A stretch of 64,000 bases of DNA from Streptomyces sp. NRRL S-646 (lineage in GTDB: Bacteria > Actinomycetota > Actinomycetes > Streptomycetales > Streptomycetaceae), in the NCBI RefSeq assembly GCF_000720765.1, contig NZ_JODC01000004.1, positions 62,001 to 126,000 on the forward strand. Reading direction: 5' to 3'. The position numbers were made by a program, and so were the translations under genes. Every line of letters begins with the position of its first letter. The first letter of the stretch is position 1. Shown in pieces: positions 42,676-50,247 of the stretch. The notes under the pieces are model-generated. The model ran no database searches and was not told the origin of the DNA. It worked only from the letters and a program-made list of their open reading frames with translations.

Positions 42676-43284
42676 GTGAGCATCACTGGGCAGAAGACGA
42701 CCGACACCGCACGTCACGGCACCGGGGCCGAAAAGGACCTGCCGCCTCGCGAACGCCTGGTGCGGGCCGCGTCGCGGCTGTTCTACTACGAGGGCGTGCG
42801 CGCGATCGGCGTGGAGCGGCTGATCGCCGAGGCCGGAGTGACCAAGGCGACCTTCTACCGGCACTTCGCCGCCAAGGACGACCTGGTCGTGGCCTATCTG
42901 CAGACCAAGGACGCCTACTACCGGCAAGTGGCCGAGCCGCTGGCCGCCGCGCACCCGCCCGCCGAGGCGATCGACCTGATCTTCGAGGCGATCGCCGAGC
43001 ACGCCCGCGAGCGCGGCTTTCGCGGATCGCCGTTCATGAACGCGGCCGCCGAGTACCCGGACGCCGACCACCCGGTCCGCGCCCTGGTGACCTCCCACCG
43101 GGACTGGATCCGCGGCCTCTTCCGGGAGCAGCTGACCCGGCTCGGCCACGCCGATCCTGCATCGGCCGCCGGTGCGCTGCTGATGCTGTACGACGGCGCG
43201 ATGGCCGCCGGCTACCTCGACGACCAGGCCGCCGCCCACAAGACCCTGCTGGACGCCGTCCGGCTGATCCGGTCGGAAGGCTGA
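42676..43284 (+). CDS. TetR family transcriptional regulator
   Basis: The 202-residue regulator has an N-terminal helix-turn-helix (IGVERLIAEAGVTKATFYRH, about residues 44-63) and a helical ligand domain (RGSPFMNAAAEYPD region). The start is GTG; no ATG fits. It is divergent from the SDR gene. The 134-base gap contains a hairpin-forming repeat GCACGGCC/GGCCGTGC (42564-42591) that may be a regulatory site. Confidence 0.9.
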   Translation: MSITGQKTTDTARHGTGAEKDLPPRERLVRAASRLFYYEGVRAIGVERLIAEAGVTKATFYRHFAAKDDLVVAYLQTKDAYYRQVAEPLAAAHPPAEAIDLIFEAIAEHARERGFRGSPFMNAAAEYPDADHPVRALVTSHRDWIRGLFREQLTRLGHADPASAAGALLMLYDGAMAAGYLDDQAAAHKTLLDAVRLIRSEG

Positions 43285-43398
43285 TCCTGCCTCCGTGGAG
43301 GCCGCCCTTCCTCTGGAACGCATTGGCTTCATGGAGCTCTTTCATCCCTGTTCGACTTGCCGGAGAAACGCCGAAAGGCCCCCGCCAGGGAGGTAGGA

Positions 43399-43412
43399 AG
43401 ACCGGTCGGTCT
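43399..43412. promoter_or_regulatory. TetR-type palindrome AGACCGGTCGGTCT
   Basis: An inverted repeat AGACC-N4-GGTCT lies inside a longer AGGTAG/CTACCT pair (43391-43396 and 43410-43415). Such sequences are common TetR operators. No intact promoter-distal gene follows on either strand, so it seems orphaned or bound by the TetR protein encoded at 42676. Confidence 0.45.
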
Positions 43413-43504
43413 ACCTGGCGACAATAGCCCCGCCGACGCGCTCGCGCCAGCGGGGGGCTCGTTTGTGGGGTGCCTCACCGACCGTCGGCGGCAGGCATTC
43501 GCCC

Positions 43505-43620
43505 TCAGGCGAACACCGACAACAGCAGCGCCATGACCAGCCCCAGAACGACTCCTTCACCAGCAAGAACCCGGCATGGTTGACGCGGTTGAGGCCGAGG
43601 GATGCGGCGCCGATCACCAC
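43505..43620 (-). pseudogene. C-terminal fragment of a GntP/CitM-like symporter gene
   Basis: On the minus strand one frame reads ASLGLNRVNHAGFLLVKES and another continues to GLVMALLLSVFA and a stop at 43505. Together they look like the last part of a proton-coupled organic acid permease, with a frameshift and internal deletion. The assignment rests on short matches to remembered family sequence. Confidence 0.4.
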
Positions 43621-43740
43621 CTTCCGCCGCCAAGCAGGCGATCAGAGCGGTCGACGAGCCGCGGCCCGACCTGGTCCTGCTGGACCTGTATCTGCCGGAC
43701 ATGTTCGGCCTGGAGGTCATCCAACCGCCGGCCGCCCGGA
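43620..43740 (+). pseudogene. Receiver-domain fragment of a response regulator
   Basis: The frame encodes AKQAIRAVDEPRPDLVLLDL and then YLPDMFGLEVIQ, the phospho-acceptor strand and following helix of a CitB/DcuR-type receiver domain. There is no start, no N-terminal acidic pair and no output domain. The frame then breaks. Confidence 0.6.
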
Positions 43741-43812
43741 ACGCCGTTACAGCCGGCGGGCGTAGCCGCCCGCTCTTGTCTTCGACCGCACTCCATCAGG
43801 CACACTCGCCCC

Positions 43813-44553
43813 ATGGAGACAGCCGAGTTCGTGGAGATCCTGGAGCGGGAGGGCAGATTGCTGGCCGCGGCCGCCGAGGAGGCCGGGACCGGTGCCAAGG
43901 TGCCGACCTGCCCGGACTGGCAGGTGAGGGACCTGGTGCGGCACATCGGGATGGTGCACCGGTGGGCGGCCGCCTTCGTCGCCGAGGGGCACACGTCCTA
44001 TCACCCCGACGGCGGGCTGCCCGACCTCGACGGCGACGAACTGCTGGCCTGGTTCCGCGACGGGCACCGGTATCTCGTCGACACCCTCGCCTCCGCCCCG
44101 CCCGACGTGCAGTGCTGGCACTTCCTGCCGGCGCCGTCACCGCTCGCGTTCTGGAGCCGGCGGCAGGCGCACGAGACCACCGTGCACCGGATCGACGCGG
44201 AGTCGGCGAGGGGCGGAGTGCCGAGCGGGATCGACCCCGCCTTCGCGGCGGACGGTATCGACGAGTTGCTGCGCGGCTTCCACGCCCGTCCCAGGAGCAA
44301 GGTCCGCAGCGACGAGCCCCGGGTGCTGCGGGTACGGGCGACGGACAGGGACGGCGCGGTGTGGACCGTACGGCTGTCTCAGCAGCCGCCGGTGGCCGTG
44401 CGGGACGCGGCGGGCGATGCCGACTGCGAAGTGGCCGGGCCCGCCGCACAGTTGCACTCGGCGCTGTGGAACCGGCTGCCGTTCCCGTCCGTGACCGGGG
44501 ACAGCGCGGTCGCCGCGCTGTGGCACGAGAAGTCGGCCGTCACCTGGAGCTGA
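43813..44553 (+). CDS. Maleylpyruvate isomerase family mycothiol-dependent enzyme
   Basis: The 246-residue protein has an N-terminal MDMPI/DinB-like four-helix bundle (about 1-150; VPTCPDWQVRDLVRHIGMVH) with candidate metal-binding histidines including the HET triplet (RRQAHETTVHR), and a C-terminal MDMPI_C domain (about 165-246). Mycothiol-dependent reactions are typical of actinobacteria. The reaction and substrate are unknown, and no gentisate genes are nearby. It overlaps the convergent MarR gene by 14 bases. Confidence 0.88.
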   Translation: METAEFVEILEREGRLLAAAAEEAGTGAKVPTCPDWQVRDLVRHIGMVHRWAAAFVAEGHTSYHPDGGLPDLDGDELLAWFRDGHRYLVDTLASAPPDVQCWHFLPAPSPLAFWSRRQAHETTVHRIDAESARGGVPSGIDPAFAADGIDELLRGFHARPRSKVRSDEPRVLRVRATDRDGAVWTVRLSQQPPVAVRDAAGDADCEVAGPAAQLHSALWNRLPFPSVTGDSAVAALWHEKSAVTWS

Positions 44554-44932
44554 GGTCGCCCGCCAGCATCCGGGCCAGCACGGCACGCTGCACCGGCAGT
44601 ACCTCGCCGTGCAGCGTGCGCCCCTTCGCCGTGAGGGCCACGCGGACACCCCGCCGGTCCTCCGCGCACATGGCGCGCTCGACGAGGCCGTCCTTCTCCA
44701 GCCGGGCGATCAGCCGCGACAGCGCGCTCTGACTGAGATGGACCCGCTCGGAGATCTCCTGCACGCGGTAGTTGCACGAGTCGCCGGACAGCACATCCAG
44801 CACCTCGAAGTCGCTGGCACACAGGCCGTGTTGATGCAGTGCGCGGTCGAGTTCGCACTGGGTGCGGGCATGCAGGGCGAGCATGTCCCGCCACTGGTCC
44901 ACGAGCGCCTGTTCGGCCTTCTTCGCCACCAT
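44540..44932 (-). CDS. MarR family transcriptional regulator
   Basis: The 130-residue winged-helix regulator has the recognition segment VQEISERVHLSQSALSRLIA and wing (KDGLVERAMCAEDRRGVRVA). It diverges from the MFS exporter at 45019 and likely represses it and itself from the TGCAT-rich palindromes between them. A TACGGT box six bases before the ATG suggests a leaderless transcript. Confidence 0.92.
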   Translation of the reverse strand: MVAKKAEQALVDQWRDMLALHARTQCELDRALHQHGLCASDFEVLDVLSGDSCNYRVQEISERVHLSQSALSRLIARLEKDGLVERAMCAEDRRGVRVALTAKGRTLHGEVLPVQRAVLARMLAGDLSSR

Positions 44933-44975
44933 CCGCGCACCGTAGCAGAGGCACCGTTTTTTTGCATCGGAATTA

Positions 44976-44996
44976 AATGCATTTGCATTCGATGCA
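44976..44996. promoter_or_regulatory. Overlapping palindromes in the MarR/MFS divergent promoter
   Basis: AATGCATTTGCATT (44976-44989) and TGCATTCGATGCA (44984-44996) are perfect inverted repeats that share a half-site. The unit TGCAT occurs four times within 40 bases. The likely ligand is the neighbouring MarR protein. The block covers the putative -35 box (TTGCAT, 44983-44988) of the MFS gene. Confidence 0.6.
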
Positions 44997-45018
44997 TGCG
45001 CATGTAGTGTCTGTGTCC

Positions 45019-46503
45019 ATGACCTCTCCGCTCTCCACCCCTGCGGCCCCGTCCTCGGCCGCTCGCTGGACTCCCCGGCTGTGGGGCACCCTGCTGGTGC
45101 TGTGCGCCGCGATGTTCCTGGACGCGCTCGATGTGTCGATGGTCGGCGTCGCGCTGCCGTCCATCGGCTCCGACCTCGATCTGTCCACCTCGGCGCTGCA
45201 ATGGATCGTCAGCGGCTACATCCTGGGCTACGGCGGTCTGCTGCTGCTCGGCGGACGCACCGCCGACCTGCTCGGCAGGCGCCAGGTCTTCCTGATCGCC
45301 CTGGGCGTGTTCGCGCTCGCCTCACTGCTCGGCGGGCTCGTCGACTCGGGTCCGCTGCTGATCGCCAGCCGCTTCATCAAGGGCCTGAGCGCCGCCTTCA
45401 CCGCGCCCGCCGGCCTGTCCATCATCACCACGACCTTCGCCGAGGGCCCGCTGCGCAACCGGGCCCTGTCCATCTACACCACCTGCGCGGCCACCGGTTT
45501 CTCGATGGGTCTGGTGCTCTCCGGCCTGCTCACCGAGGCCAGCTGGCGCCTGACCATGCTGCTGCCCGCGCCGATCGCCCTGATCGCCCTGGTGGCGGGC
45601 CTGAAGCTGCTGCCGCGCAGCGAACGCGAGAAGGACCACAACGGCTACGACATCCCCGGCGCCGTCATCGGCACCGCCTCGATGCTGCTGCTCGTCTTCA
45701 CCGTCGTACAGGCACCGCAGGTCGGCTGGGCGTCGGCCCGCACGCTGCTGTCCTTCCTGGCCGTCGCCGTACTGCTGACCGTGTTCGTACTCGTCGAACG
45801 GCGCTCGGCGGGTCCGCTGATCCGGCTCGGCGTGCTCCGTTCCGGCAGCCAGATCCGCGCCCAGCTCGGCGCGATGGCCTTCTTCGGGTCCTACGTAGGC
45901 TTCCAGTTCTTGGTCACCCTGTACATGCAGTCGCTGCTCGGCTGGTCGGCGCTGCACACGGCGCTCGCCTTCCTGCCGGCCGGCGCGCTGGTGGCGGTGT
46001 CCTCGACGAAGGTCGGCTCGATCGTCGACCGGTTCGGCACCCAGCGGCTGATCGCGGCGGGCTTCGCGCTGATGGTCGTCGGGTACGCGCTGTTCTTGCG
46101 CGTGAGCCTCGACCCCGTGTACGCCGCCGTCATCCTGCCGTCGATGCTGCTGATCGGCGCGGCCTGCGCGCTGGTCTTCCCCTCGCTCAACATCCAGGCC
46201 ACCAACGGTGTCGAGGACCACGAGCAGGGCATGGTCTCCGGTCTGCTGAACACCTCGGTGCAGGTGGGCGGCGCGATCTTCCTGGCCGTCGTGACCGCGG
46301 TGGTGACCGCCGGAGCCCCCGAACACGCCACCCCGCAGGCCGTGCTGGACAGCTACCGGCCCGGGCTGGTGGTGGTGACGGGCATCGCCGTCGCCGGGCT
46401 GCTGATCACGCTCACGGGTCTGCGGACGCAACGTACGCAGCAGTCCGTCGTGGTCGCCAAGTCCACCTCGCTGGAGGCGGAGCGCGTACCGGTGCGCGAC
46501 TAG
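45019..46503 (+). CDS. MFS drug exporter (DHA2/EmrB-QacA type, 14-TM)
   Basis: The 494-residue protein has about 14 helices and DHA2 motifs: FLDALDVSMVGVALPSIGSDLDL in helix 1, QWIVSGYILGYGGLLLLGGR, motif A GGRTADLLGRRQVF and a motif-C-like region after ATGFSMGLVLSG. It probably extrudes a drug or metabolite with proton antiport. ATG 45019 is chosen because it follows a TAGTGT box by eight bases with no ribosome site, as in leaderless mRNAs; an upstream in-frame ATG at 44977 lies within the operator. Induction by the MarR ligand is likely. Confidence 0.9.
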   Translation: MTSPLSTPAAPSSAARWTPRLWGTLLVLCAAMFLDALDVSMVGVALPSIGSDLDLSTSALQWIVSGYILGYGGLLLLGGRTADLLGRRQVFLIALGVFALASLLGGLVDSGPLLIASRFIKGLSAAFTAPAGLSIITTTFAEGPLRNRALSIYTTCAATGFSMGLVLSGLLTEASWRLTMLLPAPIALIALVAGLKLLPRSEREKDHNGYDIPGAVIGTASMLLLVFTVVQAPQVGWASARTLLSFLAVAVLLTVFVLVERRSAGPLIRLGVLRSGSQIRAQLGAMAFFGSYVGFQFLVTLYMQSLLGWSALHTALAFLPAGALVAVSSTKVGSIVDRFGTQRLIAAGFALMVVGYALFLRVSLDPVYAAVILPSMLLIGAACALVFPSLNIQATNGVEDHEQGMVSGLLNTSVQVGGAIFLAVVTAVVTAGAPEHATPQAVLDSYRPGLVVVTGIAVAGLLITLTGLRTQRTQQSVVVAKSTSLEAERVPVRD

Positions 46504-46622
46504 GCGCTCCGCGGGCTGCATTCGATCTACGGCTCCGCCGCGGGGCCGCGATGGACCGTCGATCGTCTGGCGGCCCGTCGTGGCTGATCGCGCCCACGCG
46601 GCGGAGCCGCATGTGTCACAGC

Positions 46623-46645
46623 GCCGCGCCCCTTTGGGGCGCGGC
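46623..46645 (+). terminator. GC-rich hairpin 1 after the MFS exporter
   Basis: GCCGCGCCCC and its exact complement (46636-46645) close a TTT loop, 120 bases after the MFS stop codon. No T-run follows. Confidence 0.5.
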
Positions 46646-46650
46646 CGCGC

Positions 46651-46684
46651 GCGCCCGGCGGGGCCTGCTTGTCCCGCCGGGCGC
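46651..46684 (+). terminator. GC-rich hairpin 2 before the small membrane protein gene
   Basis: GCGCCCGGCGGG pairs exactly with 46673-46684 around a ten-base loop. With the preceding hairpin it forms a tandem structure that probably ends transcription from the exporter. Confidence 0.5.
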
Positions 46685-46704
46685 ATCGCCGTGAGACTGG
46701 GTGC

Positions 46705-46989
46705 ATGGACGGATACGGGGGTCGGCGCCACAAGGCCGAGCAGGACGCGATGACCGTCGAGATCGGTTACGCGCTCGTCAGTGCGATGTTCGCGGCCGCG
46801 GTGGTCTTCGGGGCCGTCGCCGGACCGGCGTTGCTCTTCGACCTGCCGGACCTACTGTCCAGGCTGATGCTGTGGGTGGGCCTGACGCTCGCCCCGATCG
46901 TGTTCGTCGTGCGGGCCGTGAGCGTCGTGGTGCGCTTCCGGCGGGGAGCTCAGCCCAGCCAGCCCGGCCGCACCAGCCCCGACTCGTAG
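46705..46989 (+). CDS. Small two-helix membrane protein (DUF6332-like)
   Basis: The 94-residue protein has two predicted membrane helices (GYALVSAMFAAAVVFGAVAG and LMLWVGLTLAPIVFVVRAVS). It has short charged ends, with the charged segment KAEQDAMTVE just before helix 1. It resembles a Streptomyces family listed, to my memory, as DUF6332. Function unknown. The end overlaps the convergent response-regulator gene by 40 bases. An internal ATG at 46750 is an alternative start. Confidence 0.65.
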   Translation: MDGYGGRRHKAEQDAMTVEIGYALVSAMFAAAVVFGAVAGPALLFDLPDLLSRLMLWVGLTLAPIVFVVRAVSVVVRFRRGAQPSQPGRTSPDS

Positions 46990-47615
46990 GCCAGGACGAC
47001 CAGTTGAGCCCGGTCCCGGGCGCCCAGTTTGACCATGGTGCGGCTGACGTGGGTCTTCGCAGTGAGGGGGCTGACGACCAGACGCCGGGCGATCTCCTCG
47101 TTGGACAGGCCGATGCCGACCAGGGCCATCACCTCCCGTTCCCGCTCGGTGAGTTCGGCGAGGGCGTCGGCGGCCGCGGGCTCCTTGGAGCGGGCGGCGA
47201 ACTCGGCGATCAGACGGCGGGTCACGCCGGGTGAGAGCAGTGCGTCGCCCTCGACCACCGCCCTGACGGCGCGCAGGAGTTCGTCCGGTTCGGTGTCCTT
47301 GACCAGAAAGCCTGAAGCGCCGGAACGGATCGCCTCGAAGACGTACTCGTCGAGCTCGAAGGTGGTGAGCATGACCACCTTGACGCCCTGCAGGGCCTCG
47401 TCGTCGGTGATCCGGCGGGTCGCCGCCAGGCCGTCCAGCAGCGGCATGCGGATGTCCATCAGCACGACGTCCGGGCGCAGTTCGCGCACCTTGCGCACTG
47501 CCTCCTCACCGTCTGCCGCCTCCCCGGCCACCTCGATGTCCGGCTGCGCGTCGAGCAGCGCCTTGAAGCCGGCCCGCACCAGTGACTGATCGTCGGCGAG
47601 CAGTACACGGATCAC
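46950..47615 (-). CDS. Two-component response regulator, NarL/FixJ family
   Basis: The 221-residue regulator has a receiver domain with acidic pair LLADDQ, phospho-Asp in VVLMDIRMP and the conserved Lys in GFLVKDT, then a LuxR-type helix-turn-helix (LTEREREVMALVGIGLSNEE, IARRLVVSPLTAKTHVS). The GTG start overlaps the kinase stop by four bases. It is partnered with the kinase encoded immediately before it. No target genes are evident. Confidence 0.95.
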   Translation of the reverse strand: MIRVLLADDQSLVRAGFKALLDAQPDIEVAGEAADGEEAVRKVRELRPDVVLMDIRMPLLDGLAATRRITDDEALQGVKVVMLTTFELDEYVFEAIRSGASGFLVKDTEPDELLRAVRAVVEGDALLSPGVTRRLIAEFAARSKEPAAADALAELTEREREVMALVGIGLSNEEIARRLVVSPLTAKTHVSRTMVKLGARDRAQLVVLAYESGLVRPGWLG

Positions 47616-48847
47616 CGGTCGTCCTCCTTGGCCTTGACCTTGAGCGGCAGTACGGCGAGCACCCGGAAGCCGCCGTCCGTGCGCGTACCCGCCTCGATCG
47701 TGCCACCCAGCGCCGCGGCACGCTCCCGCATTCCGGCCAGACCGTTGCCGCTGCCGCCCGCGTCGGCGCCGGTCGCGGGCCCGTCGTCGTCGATGCGCAG
47801 CCGTAGCGTCTGCTCGTCGTGGTCGAGGTGCACGCGCGCGTGGCGTGAGCCCGAGTGCCGTACGACGTTGGTGAGGGCCTCCTGGACGATACGGAAGGCG
47901 GCGAGGTCGGTGCCGGGCGCGAGGAGGGGAGGTTCGCCTTCGACGTCCACCGTGAGGCCCGCGCTCGCCGCCTGTTCCACCAGCTCGGGCAGCCGGTCGA
48001 GACCGGGTGCCGGAGCGCGCGGGGCGTCTCCTGGTGTGCGGAGCGTGTCGAGGACCTGGCGGACCTCGCCGAGCGCCTCCTTGCTGGCGGCCTTGATGGT
48101 GGTGAGCGCGGTGCGCGCCTGTTCGGGGTCGGTGTCGAGGAGGGCGAGGCCGACGCCCGCCTGCACATTGATCACCGAGATGCTGTGGGCGAGGACGTCG
48201 TGCAGCTCCCGGGCGATCCGCAGCCGCTCCTCGTCGGCCCGCCGCCGCGCCGCCTGCGCCCGCTCGGCGCGCTCTCTGGCCCACTGCTCGCGCCGGATCC
48301 GGGCCAGCTCCGCCACCGCCACGATCGCCGCGACCCATGCGGCGATCACGGCCTCCTGCGCCCAGGGGGCCGCCGGGTCCCGCGACGGCGGCAGCCAGCG
48401 GTAGAGCCAGTGGGCCACCAGCATGTGCCCGGCCCACAGCATCGCCACCGCGCCCCAGGCGGCCCGCCGATGTCCCGAGACGATCGCACTGAAGCAGGCC
48501 ACCACCACGGTGAAGAAGACCGGCCCGTACGCGTACCCGGCCCCCAGGTAGACCATCGCGGCGGCCGCGGTGCCGTACACGACGAGCACCGGATGGCGCC
48601 GCCGCCACAGCAGCAGTCCCGAGCCCACCAGCAGCAGCACGCGCGCGAAGACGTCGAGGGCGGCCCGCTTGCCCTCCTGCTGATGCGCCGCGTAGTGGGA
48701 GCCGGCGAGCACGAAGACGGTGAGCAGCACGGTGGAACGCCACGGCCACCGGGCCTGCTGGTGCTCGTCGCCCCAGCGGTTCATCCACGGCGGCCCGTGC
48801 CGCCACCACTGGGGCGGCCCGCCCCCGTGCACACGCTGCTCGTCCAT
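47612..48847 (-). CDS. Two-component sensor histidine kinase (NarL-partner, HisKA_3 type)
   Basis: The 411-residue kinase has an N-terminal sensor region with about five to six membrane helices (residues 35-185), a dimerisation/phospho-acceptor segment with His in LRIARELHDVLAHSISVINV and a C-terminal ATPase domain (FRIVQEALTNVVRHSG; GNGLAGMRERAAALGG). It is a DesK/NarX-type kinase with no large extracellular domain, so it may sense the membrane. ATG 48847 is chosen over GTG 48856. Confidence 0.93.
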   Translation of the reverse strand: MDEQRVHGGGPPQWWRHGPPWMNRWGDEHQQARWPWRSTVLLTVFVLAGSHYAAHQQEGKRAALDVFARVLLLVGSGLLLWRRRHPVLVVYGTAAAAMVYLGAGYAYGPVFFTVVVACFSAIVSGHRRAAWGAVAMLWAGHMLVAHWLYRWLPPSRDPAAPWAQEAVIAAWVAAIVAVAELARIRREQWARERAERAQAARRRADEERLRIARELHDVLAHSISVINVQAGVGLALLDTDPEQARTALTTIKAASKEALGEVRQVLDTLRTPGDAPRAPAPGLDRLPELVEQAASAGLTVDVEGEPPLLAPGTDLAAFRIVQEALTNVVRHSGSRHARVHLDHDEQTLRLRIDDDGPATGADAGGSGNGLAGMRERAAALGGTIEAGTRTDGGFRVLAVLPLKVKAKEDDR

Positions 48848-48940
48848 GACCGCCACGCTAGACGTGGCCGGGCATGCGGGGCGTCCGCCGGGCGTGGTGA
48901 TCAGCTGTACTCCCCGGGAAGTACCACCCCGCGCCTCGGC

Positions 48941-49627
48941 TCATGTCAGCCCGACGCCGAAGGCGAGCTGCTCCGCCGCATGCCGGAAGAACGCCGCCCG
49001 GTCCTCCACGACCCGGTGGAACTGGCCGAACAGCTCGAACCCGATCAGCCCGAAGAGCTGGGCCCAGGCCGCGACGAGGGCCGGGGCTACGGCGGGCGGC
49101 AGGTCGGAGGCGAAGTCGGCCGCCATCCGCTCGGCCTCGGGAACCAGTTCGGCGGGGAGAACGGGCAGGGTCAGGCCGGGGCCCAGCCGGGCGTCGCGGA
49201 CGATGCCGATCAGGACGAGGCCGACGCGGGCGGCGGCCGGGACGGTGGTGTCGGGGGCCTTGTAGCCGGGCACCGGCGAACCGTAGATCAGCGCGTACTC
49301 GTGGGGGTGCGCGAGGGCCCACTCGCGTACGGCCTCGCACACGGTGGTCCAGCGCTGCACGGCTCCGGCGTCGGCCGCGGCGGTGTGCGCCGCCTCGGCC
49401 GCCGCGCCCACGGAGTCGTACGCGTCGATGATGAGGGCGGTCAGCAGGTCGTCGCGGCTCGGGAAGTAGCGGTAGAGCGCGGAGGAGGCCATGCCGAGCT
49501 CGCGTGCCACGGCGCGCAGCGAGAGCTTGGCGGCGCCCTCGGCCGCGAGCTGTCTGCGCGCCTCTTCCTTGATGGCAGCGGTGACCTCGATCCTGGCTCG
49601 GGCGCGGGCGCCTTGTGCGGTGTTCAT
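48941..49627 (-). CDS. TetR family regulator with TetR_C_13-type ligand domain
   Basis: The 228-residue regulator has an N-terminal helix-turn-helix (LSLRAVARELGMASSALYRY, about residues 37-56) and a C-terminal domain (VREWALAHPHEYALIYGSPVPGY) typical of a large actinobacterial TetR subgroup. It diverges from the Ddn-like gene at 49798, with paired GAGC-N3-GCTC operators between. GGGAG lies ten bases before the ATG at 49627. Confidence 0.92.
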   Translation of the reverse strand: MNTAQGARARARIEVTAAIKEEARRQLAAEGAAKLSLRAVARELGMASSALYRYFPSRDDLLTALIIDAYDSVGAAAEAAHTAAADAGAVQRWTTVCEAVREWALAHPHEYALIYGSPVPGYKAPDTTVPAAARVGLVLIGIVRDARLGPGLTLPVLPAELVPEAERMAADFASDLPPAVAPALVAAWAQLFGLIGFELFGQFHRVVEDRAAFFRHAAEQLAFGVGLT

Positions 49628-49688
49628 GGGGAGCAGTCTCCCATGAAACGAGAGCAGTGCACACAACCGAGAGCGGCGAACAAAAAAG

Positions 49689-49701
49689 AGAGCACCGCTC
49701 T
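49689..49701. promoter_or_regulatory. Operator AGAGCACCGCTCT
   Basis: A perfect inverted repeat AGAGC-N3-GCTCT lies 62 bases from the TetR start. The close match at 49743-49755 is 54 bases away, so both divergent promoters probably carry a site for the TetR protein. Confidence 0.6.
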
Positions 49702-49742
49702 TGCTTTCGGACACCGATCCCATGCAGACTGTTCATCAAGCG

Positions 49743-49755
49743 AGAGCAGCGCTCA
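49743..49755. promoter_or_regulatory. Operator AGAGCAGCGCTCA
   Basis: The second GAGC-N3-GCTC site lies 43 bases before the Ddn-like gene. Extra GAGAGC and GAGCGG half-sites surround both copies. Confidence 0.6.
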
Positions 49756-49797
49756 TAAAAGTGAGCGGCGATCTCTCAGTCACCGTTGGGGGTCCTC

Positions 49798-50247
49798 ATG
49801 TCCACACACGTCAAGAAGCCCGGCTGGTTCACCGTCAACGTCTTCAATCGCGCCGTGGCGTGGATGACCCGCCGGGGCATCAGCATCTGGGGCTCACGGG
49901 TCCTGGCGGTCCGAGGACGCAAGAGCGGCGAGTGGCGCACCACCCCCGTGAACCTGCTGACGGTGGAGGGGCAGCAGTATCTGCTCGCCCCGCGCGGTCA
50001 CGTCCAGTGGACGCACAACATGCGGGCGGCGGGCGGCGGCGAGCTGCGCCTCGGCAAGAACGTCGACGTGTTCACCGCGACCGAGGTCGCCGACGACGAC
50101 AAGGTCCCGCTGCTGCGCGCCTACCTCAAGCGCTGGAAGGCCGAGGTCGGGGTCTTCTTCAACGGGGTCGGCCCCGACTCCCCCGATGCCGATCTGCGCC
50201 GCATCGCCCCGGATCACCCGGTCTTCCTGATCACGGTCAGGAGCTGA
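49798..50247 (+). CDS. Nitroreductase family deazaflavin-dependent oxidoreductase (Ddn-like)
   Basis: The 149-residue split-barrel protein is of the Ddn/FDOR family, which uses coenzyme F420. Segments include VLAVRGRKSGEWRTTPVNLL (cofactor phosphate region), YLLAPRGHVQWTHNMRAAG and VFLITVR. The natural substrate of most members is unknown. The gene diverges from the TetR gene and carries its operator, so induction by a TetR ligand is likely. Its end overlaps the convergent flavoprotein gene by 11 bases. Confidence 0.92.
   Translation: MSTHVKKPGWFTVNVFNRAVAWMTRRGISIWGSRVLAVRGRKSGEWRTTPVNLLTVEGQQYLLAPRGHVQWTHNMRAAGGGELRLGKNVDVFTATEVADDDKVPLLRAYLKRWKAEVGVFFNGVGPDSPDADLRRIAPDHPVFLITVRS

Larger units (their letters stand above)
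43285..43812. other. Decayed intergenic region with fragments of two genes and an orphan operator
   Basis: No intact gene fits these 528 bases. They hold the palindrome at 43399-43412, a symporter-like C-terminal fragment on the minus strand and a response-regulator fragment on the plus strand. The two fragments face away from a common junction near 43620. Confidence 0.6.
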
